In this document: in pieces, positions 16,656 through 25,641 of the stretch
Position numbering within the stretch: position 1 is the stretch's first letter
How the letters are laid out: each line of letters starts with the position of its first letter
The notes under the pieces: model-generated
Databases searched by the model: none
Told to the model about the DNA's origin: nothing
The model's input: only the letters and a program-made list of their open reading frames with translations
Source of the DNA: JASLBX01 sp036374175
GTDB taxonomy: Bacteria > Actinomycetota > Actinomycetes > Jiangellales > Jiangellaceae
Direction of reading: 5' to 3'
DNA: 64,000 bases
NCBI GenBank assembly: GCA_036374175.1
Contig: DASUUH010000088.1
Coordinates: 1-64,000, forward strand
Made by a program: the position numbers and the translations under genes

Positions 16656-19469
16656 ATGGCGTCTAGACGCCCTATCATCATCGCCGCCGCTGCAGCCCTC
16701 GTGATCTCGAGCGCCGCGTTCGCAGCACCTGCGGCCAGTGGCGGCAATGTCGGTTCCAATTTGGAATCGGCCAGCACTGCTGACCCGGAAGGCCTCGCGA
16801 TCGACCATGTTCGGCAGCACGCTGACGATCTTGGTGTGAGCGCGGCGGACGTGAGCGACGTCGCCGTCCTGTCGAGCTACACCAGCCAGCACACCGGTGT
16901 GACACACGTGAACCTCCTCCAGCAGTACCAGGGACTGGAGGTGTTCGGCGGTCACGCCACCGTCAACGTCATGCGCGACGGCAGCGTCCTTTATGTCGGC
17001 AACAGCCTCGTCAGTGATCTGCGAGAAATCGCAGCCGACGCCGCTGACCTCGACGCCGTCGACGCGGTTGAGGCCGCGGCTGAGGCCCTGGACCTCGAGG
17101 AGCCGCAGAACGTGCGGGTCATCCGCAGCGCCCGCACCGCCGGCGGAGAGACGATCCTGTCCGGCGGCGGAATCTCTGATGAGCCGATCCCAGCGAAGTT
17201 GGGGTGGCTGCCGACGGACGATGGGCTGCGCCTGGCATGGCGGCTCGTCATCGATGACGCGTCAGACGCCCACCTGTTCGAGGCGACCATCGACGCCACC
17301 ACCGGTGAACTGCTTTCGGTCGAGGACTGGACGTCGGATCACTCGGTCAGCCAACTCGCCGCCCAACTCGGCCGTGCACCGTCGGCGCTGAGCGGTACCG
17401 TTGCAGCCCAAACGACGTCGATCACACCGCGCACCACCGATCCGGTGAACGATGGATCGAGTTACCGGGTCTACGCGCCGCCGAAGGAAAGCCCCAACGA
17501 CGGCGGCCGCACGCTGGAGACCAACCCGGCCGACGCCACCGCATCGCCGTTCGGCTGGCACGACACCGACGGCGTCGCTGGGCCAGAGTTCACCATCACG
17601 CGTGGCAACAACGTCCACGCCTACAACGACTACAACAACAGCAACTCAACTGAGGGCGGACTCGCCCGCTTCGTGGTCGACCCGCCATCACCGGCCGCTG
17701 GCGAGTACAGCCACGCCAGGGCGGCCTTCGGCCCGGCTCCGACGCCGGCCAACTTCTCTGGCCAGATCGTGCTGGTGAACGACGGGGACGGGGACGACTT
17801 CCCGAACAATGGCTGCCAGCCGTTCAGCGTCCCGGCCGGATCGATCGCTCTGCTTGACCGTGGCGAGTGCAATTTCACCGTCAAGGTAGCCAACGCCCAA
17901 GCAGGAGGAGCCAGTGCCGTGGTGGTGGCCAACAACGTCGCTGGCAACCCCTTCACAATGGGCGGCAACGACCCGACAATCACGATTCCATCGATCATGA
18001 TCTCGCAGGCGGACGGTAACACGATCAAGGCCGGGCTGCCCGCGACCGGAAGAATCGAGATCTTTGATCCGGGGATCCCGATCGAGCCGGACGGCGGGCC
18101 CGGCCTGACCTTCGACTTCCCGCTCGACTTGGCCGACCACCCGCACGAGTACTCGGAGGCGGCGACGACCAACCTCTTCTACTGGTGCAACACCGCCCAC
18201 GACCTGTTCTACAAGTACGGCTTCGACGAGCCGTCCGGCAACTTCCAGGCCAACAACTACGGTCGTGGTGGGGTCGGCGGCGACTACGTGAGATGCGAAG
18301 CCCAGGACGGTGGCGGCATCAACAACGCCAACTTCTCCACGCCTGCGAATGACGGCGGCACGCCACGGATGCAGATGTATCTGTGGAACGTCGGTCCTGA
18401 ACCGCTGCGCGACGGTGACCTAGAGGCGGGAATCATCCTCCACGAGTACGGCCACGGACTGTCGCTGCGGTTGACCGGCGGTCCCGGCATGAACTGCCTG
18501 TCCGGCGTCGAGCAGATGGGTGAGGGCTGGTCGGACTACGTCGCGATCGCGGGCCTTATCGATCCCGCGCTCGACGACCCGCAAGGGCCGCGCGGCATGG
18601 GCACGTACGCGCTGTGGCAGGACGATCCGCCGCGGCAGGGCGCGGGCATCCGTCCGCGTCCGTACTCGCGCAACATGGACATCCAGCCGTTCACGTACGA
18701 CAGCATCAAGACCGGTGCCTGGTTCGGCGGCTCCCTGGCCGTTCCGCACCACATCGGTCATGGCTGGGCGTCGATCCTGTGGGACATGACATGGGACCTG
18801 ATCGACAAGCACGGGTTCAGCGAGAACATCTACGAGGGCTGGCAGGCCGGTGGCAACAACCTCGCCTACCAACTCGTGATCGACGGCCTCAAGCTGCAGG
18901 GCTGCTTCCCGGGCTTCGTGGACGGCCGGGACGCGATCCTCGCCGCCGACGTGGCCTTGACCGGTGGCGAGAACCAGTGCACGATCTGGGCGTCCTTCGC
19001 CCGCCGCGGCCTCGGCTACAGCGCCGAGCAGGGCGCGTCCAACAACCGCAACGACAATGATGAGGCCTTCGACACCCACCCGGACTGCCTGAACGGCTTC
19101 CAGTCGCCGGTGCACGCCACGTACGGGGAGCTGAATACGGCGATCGCCGGCGACATCGTCCCGCTGCGGTTCAGCATCGGCGGCAACCGGGGGACCGGCA
19201 TCCTGGCCTCCGGGTCGCCGTACTCGCGGGAGGTCGACTGCGAGTCGCTGCACCCGGTGAGTCAGTTGGAGAACTCGCTGACGCCACGGTCGGTGCCCGT
19301 CGCGGCAGAGACACCGGGTAACGCCCATCTGTCGGTCAACAAGCAGGGCGTCTACACCTACCCGTGGCAGACGGACGAGGAGTGGGTCGGCACCTGCCAG
19401 GAGCTCGTCCTGACCCGCGACGACGGTGACCAGCACCGGGCGTTCTTCGCGTTCGTCGAAGCCGACTGA
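16656..19469 (+). CDS. Secreted M36 (fungalysin-type) metalloprotease with PA domain
   Basis: The 937-residue preproprotein has a signal peptide (RRPIIIAAAAALVISSAAFA) and a propeptide with FTP-like segments (THVNLLQQYQGLEVFGGHAT, then a PepSY-like region around residue 190). A protease-associated domain lies at about residues 370-465 (SIALLDRGECNFTVKVANAQ). The M36 catalytic domain has the zinc motif HEYGH at residues 596-600, with the third ligand E623 in MGEGWSDY. It should be secreted, self-processed and calcium-stabilised, cutting extracellular protein into peptides. It sits between two inverted peptide-import cassettes, which suggests the peptides are then imported. The C-terminal 130 residues beyond the catalytic domain are unassigned. 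Confidence 0.93.
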   Translation: MASRRPIIIAAAAALVISSAAFAAPAASGGNVGSNLESASTADPEGLAIDHVRQHADDLGVSAADVSDVAVLSSYTSQHTGVTHVNLLQQYQGLEVFGGHATVNVMRDGSVLYVGNSLVSDLREIAADAADLDAVDAVEAAAEALDLEEPQNVRVIRSARTAGGETILSGGGISDEPIPAKLGWLPTDDGLRLAWRLVIDDASDAHLFEATIDATTGELLSVEDWTSDHSVSQLAAQLGRAPSALSGTVAAQTTSITPRTTDPVNDGSSYRVYAPPKESPNDGGRTLETNPADATASPFGWHDTDGVAGPEFTITRGNNVHAYNDYNNSNSTEGGLARFVVDPPSPAAGEYSHARAAFGPAPTPANFSGQIVLVNDGDGDDFPNNGCQPFSVPAGSIALLDRGECNFTVKVANAQAGGASAVVVANNVAGNPFTMGGNDPTITIPSIMISQADGNTIKAGLPATGRIEIFDPGIPIEPDGGPGLTFDFPLDLADHPHEYSEAATTNLFYWCNTAHDLFYKYGFDEPSGNFQANNYGRGGVGGDYVRCEAQDGGGINNANFSTPANDGGTPRMQMYLWNVGPEPLRDGDLEAGIILHEYGHGLSLRLTGGPGMNCLSGVEQMGEGWSDYVAIAGLIDPALDDPQGPRGMGTYALWQDDPPRQGAGIRPRPYSRNMDIQPFTYDSIKTGAWFGGSLAVPHHIGHGWASILWDMTWDLIDKHGFSENIYEGWQAGGNNLAYQLVIDGLKLQGCFPGFVDGRDAILAADVALTGGENQCTIWASFARRGLGYSAEQGASNNRNDNDEAFDTHPDCLNGFQSPVHATYGELNTAIAGDIVPLRFSIGGNRGTGILASGSPYSREVDCESLHPVSQLENSLTPRSVPVAAETPGNAHLSVNKQGVYTYPWQTDEEWVGTCQELVLTRDDGDQHRAFFAFVEAD

Positions 19470-19499
19470 CAGGAAGGAGCTAGCGACCATCTAAACCGG

Positions 19500-19583
19500 T
19501 TGATCACGTTCAGCAGGCCTATGGGTGCCGTACCAGGTGCGTGCGCATGGTGGAGCACCGACAAACCTGCTGAACGTGATCAA
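19500..19583. repeat. Intergenic palindrome, GATCACGTTC family, inner-arm type GGTGCCGTACCA
   Basis: The outer arms are perfect: TTGATCACGTTCAGCAGG (19500-19517) and its reverse complement (19566-19583). The interior carries an imperfect second hairpin built on GGTGCCGTACCA. The element fills the gap between the convergent M36 protease and the peptide permease, as expected for a bidirectional terminator. The inner-arm sequence recurs at 25557 and 33054. Confidence 0.9.
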
Positions 19584-19598
19584 TCGGCGGTATTTTTG

Positions 19599-20504
19599 CT
19601 AGCGGAGGCGCGGATCCAGGGCGTCGCGCAGCGCATCGCCCATCAGGATGAACGCCAGCACCGTAAGGAACAACAAGCCGGCGGGGAACAGCAGCAGGCC
19701 GGGGAGTTGCAGGAAGTACACCTCGTGCTGGGTGATCATTACGCCCCACGTGATGGCCGGTGCCTGCAGACCGACACCAAGGAATGTCAACGTCGCTTCT
19801 GTGGCGACAAAGCTACCGAGCAGGATCGTCGCGTACACCACCACTGGAGCGACGGCATTCGGCAGAATGTGCTTGAACATGAGGCGCGCGTTCGAGCCGC
19901 CCAACGCCCGCGCCGCCTGGACGTAGTCCAGCGTCTTGGCCGACAGCACACCACCGCGCATGATGCGTGCGATGTACGTCCAGGTCAGCAAGATCAAGAC
20001 TAGTGCGACCGTCCACACGTTGCGGATCTTGAGCACGGTGAGGAACACGACGGCGCCGAGGAGGAAAGGCACGCCGAGGAAGATGTCGACGACGCGGGAA
20101 ATGATCGTGTCGGTCCACCGGCCGTAGAAGGCGGCCAGCATGCCGAGGAGGCCACCGAGCACGACCACGCCGGCCGTTGCGACGACTGCGATGATCAGCG
20201 ACTGTCGCGCGCCGTAGATGGCGTGGGCGTAGTAGTCGCATCCGACGATGCTGGTGCCGAACCAGTGCTCGCTGCTTGGACCGAGCCTAGCCCGGGATAC
20301 GTTGCAAGCCCGGGGATCCTGGCTGGTCCACAGCCGCGGGAACGCCGCCATGGATGTGACGATCAGAACCCAGCCCAGCGAGATCAAGAAGATGGGATTT
20401 CGGCGAAGCTGCCGCCAAGCGTCGGCCCACAGGCTTCCGCTGCGTTCGTATTCCGGCGGCGCGGCTGGCTGGGATTCAACCGAAGCGGTGGTGACGTCAC
20501 TCAT
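19599..20504 (-). CDS. Peptide ABC transporter permease, DppC type (second cassette)
   Basis: The 301-residue protein begins with a hydrophilic tail, then GSLWADAWRQLRRNPIFLIS as the OppC-type N-terminal segment. HWFGTSIVGCDYYAHAIYGA follows, then the EAA loop TLDYVQAARALGGSNARLMF, and it ends GDALRDALDPRLR. It is clearly related to the protein at 15284-16261, with the same length class and landmark motifs. Its start overlaps the stop of the DppB-like gene by 8 bp. It is the last gene of the minus-strand cassette and its end faces the M36 protease across a palindrome. Confidence 0.93.
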   Translation of the reverse strand: MSDVTTASVESQPAAPPEYERSGSLWADAWRQLRRNPIFLISLGWVLIVTSMAAFPRLWTSQDPRACNVSRARLGPSSEHWFGTSIVGCDYYAHAIYGARQSLIIAVVATAGVVVLGGLLGMLAAFYGRWTDTIISRVVDIFLGVPFLLGAVVFLTVLKIRNVWTVALVLILLTWTYIARIMRGGVLSAKTLDYVQAARALGGSNARLMFKHILPNAVAPVVVYATILLGSFVATEATLTFLGVGLQAPAITWGVMITQHEVYFLQLPGLLLFPAGLLFLTVLAFILMGDALRDALDPRLR

Positions 20505-21507
20505 AACGGATCCTGGGGTCGAGTACAGCGTAGAGGATGTCCACGAGCAGACTGGTGATCAAATAGATCAGAACGAGGAACGTGGCGCCGCCGATCACGA
20601 CCGAAGCCTCTCCGGTACGTGCGGATGCCACTACCAGTCTGCCGATGCCGGGCACGTTGAAGATCGTCTCGGTGATGAGCGCGCCGCCGATCAGCGTTCC
20701 GAGATCAACGCCGAGGAACGTGACGACTGGAATCAGCGAGTTGCGGAGCGTGTGGACGCCGATGACCCGGCGCGTAGCCAGGCCCTTTGCTTTGGCCGTC
20801 CGAACGTAGTCCGACCTGGTGTTCTCCAGGATGCTGGTCCGCGTCAAGCGGGCAGCGGCGGCGAGCGAGACGCTGCCGAGGACAAGCCCTGGAATGATGA
20901 GGCTGGCCCACGGATAGTCGTTCTTGTATACCGACCCGAACACACCTTGCGATATGACGTCGGGTATCCAACCACTACCGCGGAGCACATTTCCGAACCG
21001 GACACCGACGAACTCGCGGACCACAAAGCCGAGCACGAAGATGGGAACCGCGATCACGGTCACCGTCGAGATCTTGACGAGGTAGTCCCAGAAGCTGCCG
21101 TTTCGGAGGCCGGCCAGCACACCGGCGACGATTCCGACCACAGCCTCGAACAGCAGCGCGATAAGTGCCAGACGCAAGGTGTAGGGCAGGGCGTCGGCGA
21201 TCAACTCCGTGACCGGTCGAAGCCGGAAGTTCACGCCGAAATCCCAGTTAAGGAAGATATTCTCCAGCCGGTCGACGAAGAGCCCGAGGCATGGGTCGCC
21301 CTTGCGCTCGAGGCACGGATCACCGAGCCCGAGCCGTTCGCTGAGATTCTGCAGCAACGTCTCTGGCGGAGTCCGGTCACCGAACAGTGCGCGGACGGGA
21401 TTGGCGGAGAACTGGATGCCTACTGACGTCAGATAGTGCAGCAGGAACATCGCGCCCAGCACGGTGGGGATGAACTGGAGCAGTCGTCTGATGACGTAAC
21501 GCCCCAC
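20497..21507 (-). CDS. Peptide ABC transporter permease, DppB type (second cassette)
   Basis: The 336-residue permease starts MGRYVIRRLLQFIPTVLGAM and ends LVDILYAVLDPRIRYE, both close to the first-cassette DppB (14365-15291). It has a longer periplasmic loop after helix 1 that contains two CLxxKGDPCLG-like segments (DPCLERKGDPCLGLF), absent from the other copy. The EAA loop is NTRSDYVRTAKAKGLATRR. The GTG start has GAGAGGAGG upstream. It forms the channel with the DppC-type partner and works with the lipoprotein encoded upstream. Confidence 0.93.
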   Translation of the reverse strand: MGRYVIRRLLQFIPTVLGAMFLLHYLTSVGIQFSANPVRALFGDRTPPETLLQNLSERLGLGDPCLERKGDPCLGLFVDRLENIFLNWDFGVNFRLRPVTELIADALPYTLRLALIALLFEAVVGIVAGVLAGLRNGSFWDYLVKISTVTVIAVPIFVLGFVVREFVGVRFGNVLRGSGWIPDVISQGVFGSVYKNDYPWASLIIPGLVLGSVSLAAAARLTRTSILENTRSDYVRTAKAKGLATRRVIGVHTLRNSLIPVVTFLGVDLGTLIGGALITETIFNVPGIGRLVVASARTGEASVVIGGATFLVLIYLITSLLVDILYAVLDPRIRYE

Positions 21508-21619
21508 GGGCGTTCCTCCTCTCGGCGTTCGGGGTGGCGGCCCGGGCTCGAAATCCCGACGCCGCCACCCCGAATGCGGAAACTACGACTCGCTCAGCAC
21601 ATGGCTGATGGAGTCAGAC

Positions 21620-23233
21620 TTACTCCGAGGCCACCACCATCTGACCGTACTCCGGCTCGTTGATGGGGTTCCACACGAACGTTTCGACGTTCTCCGACCA
21701 GACAGCGATCTCGTCTGCCCACCACATCGGGATCACCGGCATGTCGGCGAGAACCATGTCCTCGGCCTCCTGGTACAGCGGGATGGCCTCCTCGAGAGAT
21801 TCGGCCGAGTCCGCCTCGCGGATCTTCGCGTCGAAGTCCGGGTTGTCGTACCGGGCGTTGTTGGAGCTACCGCCGGTCCCGTACAGCGGGGCGAGGTAGG
21901 TCTCCATCACCGGATAGTCCGGGCCCCAACCGAGGCGGAAGGCGCCCTCGAACTCACCGGCGTCCGAACGAGCCAGGTACTCCGGGAAGTCCAGGTTGAC
22001 AGCAAGCTCGTACTCGATGCCCAGGTTCTCGCGCAGCTGGTCACCGACCGCCTGCAGCCAGTCCTCATGCCCAGCGCCGGCGTTGGCTTCGAGCTTCAGG
22101 GTGTCCCCCTGCCAGCCGCCGGCCTCTTCGAGCAGCTGCTGTGCACGCTCTGGGTCGAAGTTGCAGAACTCGCAGACGCCCTCGCGGTAGCCGTCGAAGT
22201 TAGGACTTACAAGCCCCGTGGACGGCGTCCGCGTGCCGTCAAAGACAGCGTCGATGATCGGCTGGCGGTCGATCGCCAACGAAAGCGCCTGCCGAACTCG
22301 CTCATCCTCGAACTCCGGCAGGTACAGCGGGAGGCCGACGTACGTGAACCCGTCGCCCGCCAGCTGTAGGTGATTCTCGAGCTGCGTGACCTCTGCGATC
22401 CGCGCCGGCGGAACGGTGTACATCACGTCGATCTCGCCGGCCTGGAACGCGGCGTAGGCTGCGTCAACGTCGGAGAAGATCTGGTAGTCCAGCACGTCCG
22501 GGTTGGACTTACCATCGTCCGGGTAGTCCTCGAACCGGGTCAGCGTGATGCCGACGTTGTGCTGCCACTCGCCTTCGATCTGGTACGGGCCGTTGCCGAT
22601 CGGCGTCTCGTTGCAGGCGTCGAAGTCGGCCAGGCACTCCTCGGCCACTGGGAAGAAGCCGGAGTATCCGACCATGGCTTCGAAGCCGACGAACGGCTCC
22701 TTGAGCTCGACCTCGAACGTCATGTCATCGATCTTGGTGACACCCGACAGCTCGTCGGTGCCGCTCTCCTGCGCCTCGTCGATACCGACGATGCGCGACA
22801 TGAAGTAGGCGTTGTTCTGAGCGTTGTCGCCGTCGGCGGCGTAGTTCCACGCCCGCATGAACGCGTCGGCGTCGACCGGCTCACCGTTGTGGAAGGTGTA
22901 ACCGTCCTTCACCGTGATCGTCCAGGTCTTGTTGTCCTCGCTCTCGATGGACTCGGCCAGGTCGAGTACGGGCTGCCCTTCCTCGTTGTAGTCGACCAGC
23001 CCGCTGAACAGTTGGCGAATCACCAAGATTGAAGGCTGGTCGTCACCGGCGGTCGGGATTAGAAAGGCTGGCTCGGACGAGTAGATCCGAAGCGTTCCAC
23101 CTTCGGCGACGACGGGCTCCTCGCCTTGATCCGCGGCGTCGCCGCCGTCGTCGTCGTCACCGCCGCAGGCGGTAGCCAACAGCGCCACTGCGGCGACGCT
23201 GGCAGCCAGTTTGAATGGCGTGCTAACACGCAT
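21620..23233 (-). CDS. Peptide ABC transporter substrate-binding lipoprotein (second cassette)
   Basis: The 537-residue family-5 binding protein has a lipoprotein signal (LAASVAAVALLATAC), followed by an acidic linker GGDDDDGGD. Landmarks are TITVKDGYTFHNGEPVDADA, ETPIGNGPYQIEG, VRQALSLAIDRQPIIDAVFDG and a C-terminal AEDMVLADMPVIPMWWADE. ATG 23233 is preferred over the in-frame ATG at 23248 because the GAGGAGG lies between them. A 112-bp gap separates it from the DppB gene. It is divergent from the ATPase pair, and the shared intergenic region may coordinate both. Confidence 0.92.
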   Translation of the reverse strand: MRVSTPFKLAASVAAVALLATACGGDDDDGGDAADQGEEPVVAEGGTLRIYSSEPAFLIPTAGDDQPSILVIRQLFSGLVDYNEEGQPVLDLAESIESEDNKTWTITVKDGYTFHNGEPVDADAFMRAWNYAADGDNAQNNAYFMSRIVGIDEAQESGTDELSGVTKIDDMTFEVELKEPFVGFEAMVGYSGFFPVAEECLADFDACNETPIGNGPYQIEGEWQHNVGITLTRFEDYPDDGKSNPDVLDYQIFSDVDAAYAAFQAGEIDVMYTVPPARIAEVTQLENHLQLAGDGFTYVGLPLYLPEFEDERVRQALSLAIDRQPIIDAVFDGTRTPSTGLVSPNFDGYREGVCEFCNFDPERAQQLLEEAGGWQGDTLKLEANAGAGHEDWLQAVGDQLRENLGIEYELAVNLDFPEYLARSDAGEFEGAFRLGWGPDYPVMETYLAPLYGTGGSSNNARYDNPDFDAKIREADSAESLEEAIPLYQEAEDMVLADMPVIPMWWADEIAVWSENVETFVWNPINEPEYGQMVVASE

Positions 23234-23349
23234 TGGGGTCCTCCTCATGAGGCTGCGTAAGGCGTCATCAAGTGTCTTGAGACTGGACCAGGGTAGTCAT
23301 TGGCGTTGATGCCCCCAAACGGAACCGGTACCGCCGGATCAACCGTTAT

Positions 23350-23382
23350 CAACCCGCTACCAGAACGTTTGCGAACGGGTTG
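23350..23382. promoter_or_regulatory. Inverted repeat in the divergent peptide-transport promoter region
   Basis: CAACCCG (23350-23356) is inverted as CGGGTTG (23376-23382) around a 19-bp centre that itself contains AACGTTTGCGAACG-like half-palindromes. It lies in the 243-bp gap between the binding-protein gene (minus) and the ATPase genes (plus), a natural place for a shared operator. No cognate regulator is encoded nearby. Confidence 0.35.
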
Positions 23383-23476
23383 CTTTTCTACTGCGCTTCA
23401 GCAAGACCGTTATGATGCAGCGCGATGTCGTCTATGACCGCCCGAGGCATGGCCGCGGTTGTTAGAGAGGACCAAC

Positions 23477-24511
23477 GTGGCAACGACTTCCCCCACCCCT
23501 TCGCCCGAGGCGCCGTTGGCCGGTGATGCGCCATTGCTGGCGGTCGAGAACCTTCACGTGGAGTTCCGCACCCGTGAGGGCGTGGCCAAGGCGGTCAATG
23601 GTGTGTCGTTCACCGTCCACGAGGGTGAGACCCTCGCCATCCTGGGCGAGTCCGGATCCGGCAAGAGCGTGACAGCACAGGCCGTCATGGGCATCCTGGA
23701 CACTCCGCCAGGATTCGTCACCGGGGGCTCAGTGCGGTTCCGTGGCCAGGACCTCTTGGCGATGCCTGAAGAAGAACGACGCCAGTACCGTGGGCGCAGC
23801 ATCGCGATGATCTTTCAGGACGCATTGTCGTCGCTCAACCCGGTCTTCTCGGTGGGCTGGCAGATCTCGGAAATGTTCCGGGTCCATGAAGGAACTTCCC
23901 GGCAGGAGGGGCGCAAGCGGGCGATCGAACTGATGGAGCGGGTGCGCATTCCGGCTGCCCGCGAGCGCGTCGGCGACTACCCGCATCAGTTCTCCGGCGG
24001 TATGCGGCAGCGCATCATGATCGCCATGGCGATCGCACTCGATCCTGATGTGTTGATCGCGGACGAGCCGACGACGGCGCTCGACGTCACCGTCCAGGCC
24101 CAGATCATGGAGCTGCTCGCAGAACTGCAGCGGGAGAGCCGGATGGGCTTGATACTGATCACACACGACCTGGGCGTGGTCGCCGACGTGGCAGACAAGA
24201 TCTCGGTGATGTACGCCGGGCGCATCATGGAAAAGGCCGAAGTCCACGACATCTATGCCAAGCCGTCCCACCCCTACACCAAGGGCCTGCTCGAGTCGAT
24301 CCCGCGGGTCGACCTCAAGGGACAGGAACTGTCGGCGATCAAGGGACTGCCGCCCAACCTGATGCGCATCCCACACGGTTGCGAGTTCAGCCCGCGGTGC
24401 CCGTATGCTCAGCAGATCTGCGTCGACCAGCGGCCGGCGCTCCGGGAGGCCGCTCCCGGCCGGTTCTCTGCTTGCCACTTCGCCGAGGAGGTCCTCGATG
24501 GCAGCCTTTGA
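23477..24511 (+). CDS. Peptide ABC transporter ATPase, DppD/OppD type
   Basis: The 344-residue ATPase has Walker A GESGSGKS at residues 57-64, a Q-loop in IAMIFQDALSSLNPVF, signature HQFSGGMRQRIMIAMAIAL and Walker B VLIADEPTTALD. The H-loop is ILITHDLGVV. The C-terminal oligopeptide extension contains HPYTKGLLESIPRV and a cysteine group (SPRCPYAQQIC) that in OppD/DppD-type ATPases binds an iron-sulfur cluster or stabilises the domain. GTG 23477 is chosen for the GAGAGGA upstream. The next ATPase overlaps its 3' end by 14 bp. The pair probably powers both permease cassettes. Confidence 0.94.
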   Translation: MATTSPTPSPEAPLAGDAPLLAVENLHVEFRTREGVAKAVNGVSFTVHEGETLAILGESGSGKSVTAQAVMGILDTPPGFVTGGSVRFRGQDLLAMPEEERRQYRGRSIAMIFQDALSSLNPVFSVGWQISEMFRVHEGTSRQEGRKRAIELMERVRIPAARERVGDYPHQFSGGMRQRIMIAMAIALDPDVLIADEPTTALDVTVQAQIMELLAELQRESRMGLILITHDLGVVADVADKISVMYAGRIMEKAEVHDIYAKPSHPYTKGLLESIPRVDLKGQELSAIKGLPPNLMRIPHGCEFSPRCPYAQQICVDQRPALREAAPGRFSACHFAEEVLDGSL

Positions 24512-25532
24512 TCGTTTTGCGGACGCAGAGGTCGTCCTTGAGGTCGAGGATCTTGTAAAGCACTTTCCGCTGACTCAGGGAATCTTGTTCAAGCGACGGA
24601 TCGGCGAAGTGAAGGCTGTCGACGGCGTGAGCTTCAAACTGCGCAAAGGTGAAACGCTCGGCATCGTCGGTGAGTCCGGATGCGGAAAATCCACGCTCGC
24701 CAAGTTACTCATGCGACTTGAGGAACCGACTAGCGGCAAGGCGACGTTCAAAAACCAGAACATCTTCGAACTGCGGGGCAAGGGCCTGCGCGCAATGCGC
24801 CGCAACATACAGATCGTTTTCCAGGATCCATACGCGTCGCTCAACCCGCGCATGACGGTTGGCGACATCATCGGTGAACCGTTCGACATTCACCCCGAGG
24901 TCGCACCTCGCGGTGAACGCCGCAAGCGCGTGCAGGAACTGCTCGACGTCGTCGGGCTCAACCCGGAGCACATCAACCGCTACCCACACCAGTTCTCCGG
25001 TGGCCAACGGCAGCGGATCGGCATCGCCCGGGGGCTGGCTTTGAAGCCTGAGATCATCATCTGTGACGAGCCGGTGTCCGCCCTTGACGTTTCGGTGCAG
25101 GCGCAAGTGATCAACCTGCTGAAGAGCCTGCAGAACGAGTTCGGCCTCTCGTATATCTTCATCGCCCACGACCTGTCGGTCGTCCGGCACATCGCCGATC
25201 GGGTGGGTGTGATGTATCTCGGCAAGATCGCCGAGCTGGGCACGGAGGATCAGATCTACGAGCACCCCACACATCCGTACACTCAGGCTCTGTTGTCGGC
25301 GGTACCCGTTCCCGATCCATCGGTCCGAGGCCAACGTCAGCAGATCATCCTGACGGGCGACCCGCCAAGTCCAGCCAACCCGCCGAGCGGCTGCCGGTTC
25401 CGGACGCGGTGCTGGAAGGCGACAGACCTGTGCGCCGAGGAGGAGCCGGCACTTGTGGTGCGACCGGGAATCGACCACCAGTCAGCCTGCCACTACGCCG
25501 AAACCCGCGAGGACGTAGTCGTCCGCCACTGA
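24498..25532 (+). CDS. Peptide ABC transporter ATPase, DppF/OppF type
   Basis: The 344-residue partner ATPase carries the DppF-specific start KHFPLTQGILFKRRIGEVKA and Walker A GESGCGKS at residues 58-65. Other motifs are VFQDPYASLNPRMTVGDII, signature HQFSGGQRQRIGIARGLAL, Walker B IIICDEPVSALDVS and the C-terminal HPYTQALLSAVPVPDP with a short cysteine group (CRFRTRCWKATDLC). With DppD it forms the heterodimeric motor. The ATG lies inside the end of dppD, with GAGGAGG upstream. A strong palindrome begins 3 bp after its stop. Confidence 0.94.
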   Translation: MAAFDRFADAEVVLEVEDLVKHFPLTQGILFKRRIGEVKAVDGVSFKLRKGETLGIVGESGCGKSTLAKLLMRLEEPTSGKATFKNQNIFELRGKGLRAMRRNIQIVFQDPYASLNPRMTVGDIIGEPFDIHPEVAPRGERRKRVQELLDVVGLNPEHINRYPHQFSGGQRQRIGIARGLALKPEIIICDEPVSALDVSVQAQVINLLKSLQNEFGLSYIFIAHDLSVVRHIADRVGVMYLGKIAELGTEDQIYEHPTHPYTQALLSAVPVPDPSVRGQRQQIILTGDPPSPANPPSGCRFRTRCWKATDLCAEEEPALVVRPGIDHQSACHYAETREDVVVRH

Positions 25533-25534
25533 GG

Positions 25535-25598
25535 TTCGATCACGTTCAGCATGGCTGTGGGTGCCGTACCACGCGCGTGCGCCTGGTACGGCACCCAC
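25535..25598. repeat. Intergenic palindrome, GATCACGTTC family, one outer arm only
   Basis: Left outer arm TTCGATCACGTTCAGC is at 25535-25550; the right outer arm is absent. The inner hairpin is perfect: GTGGGTGCCGTACCA (25557-25571) and its reverse complement (25584-25598) around a 12-nt loop. It follows the dppF-like stop immediately and precedes mshB on the same strand, so it fits a terminator. Confidence 0.88.
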
Positions 25599-25641
25599 GA
25601 GCCTGGTGGAGTTGTCGGGGACCCTCGTTATCGTGAGCCGT

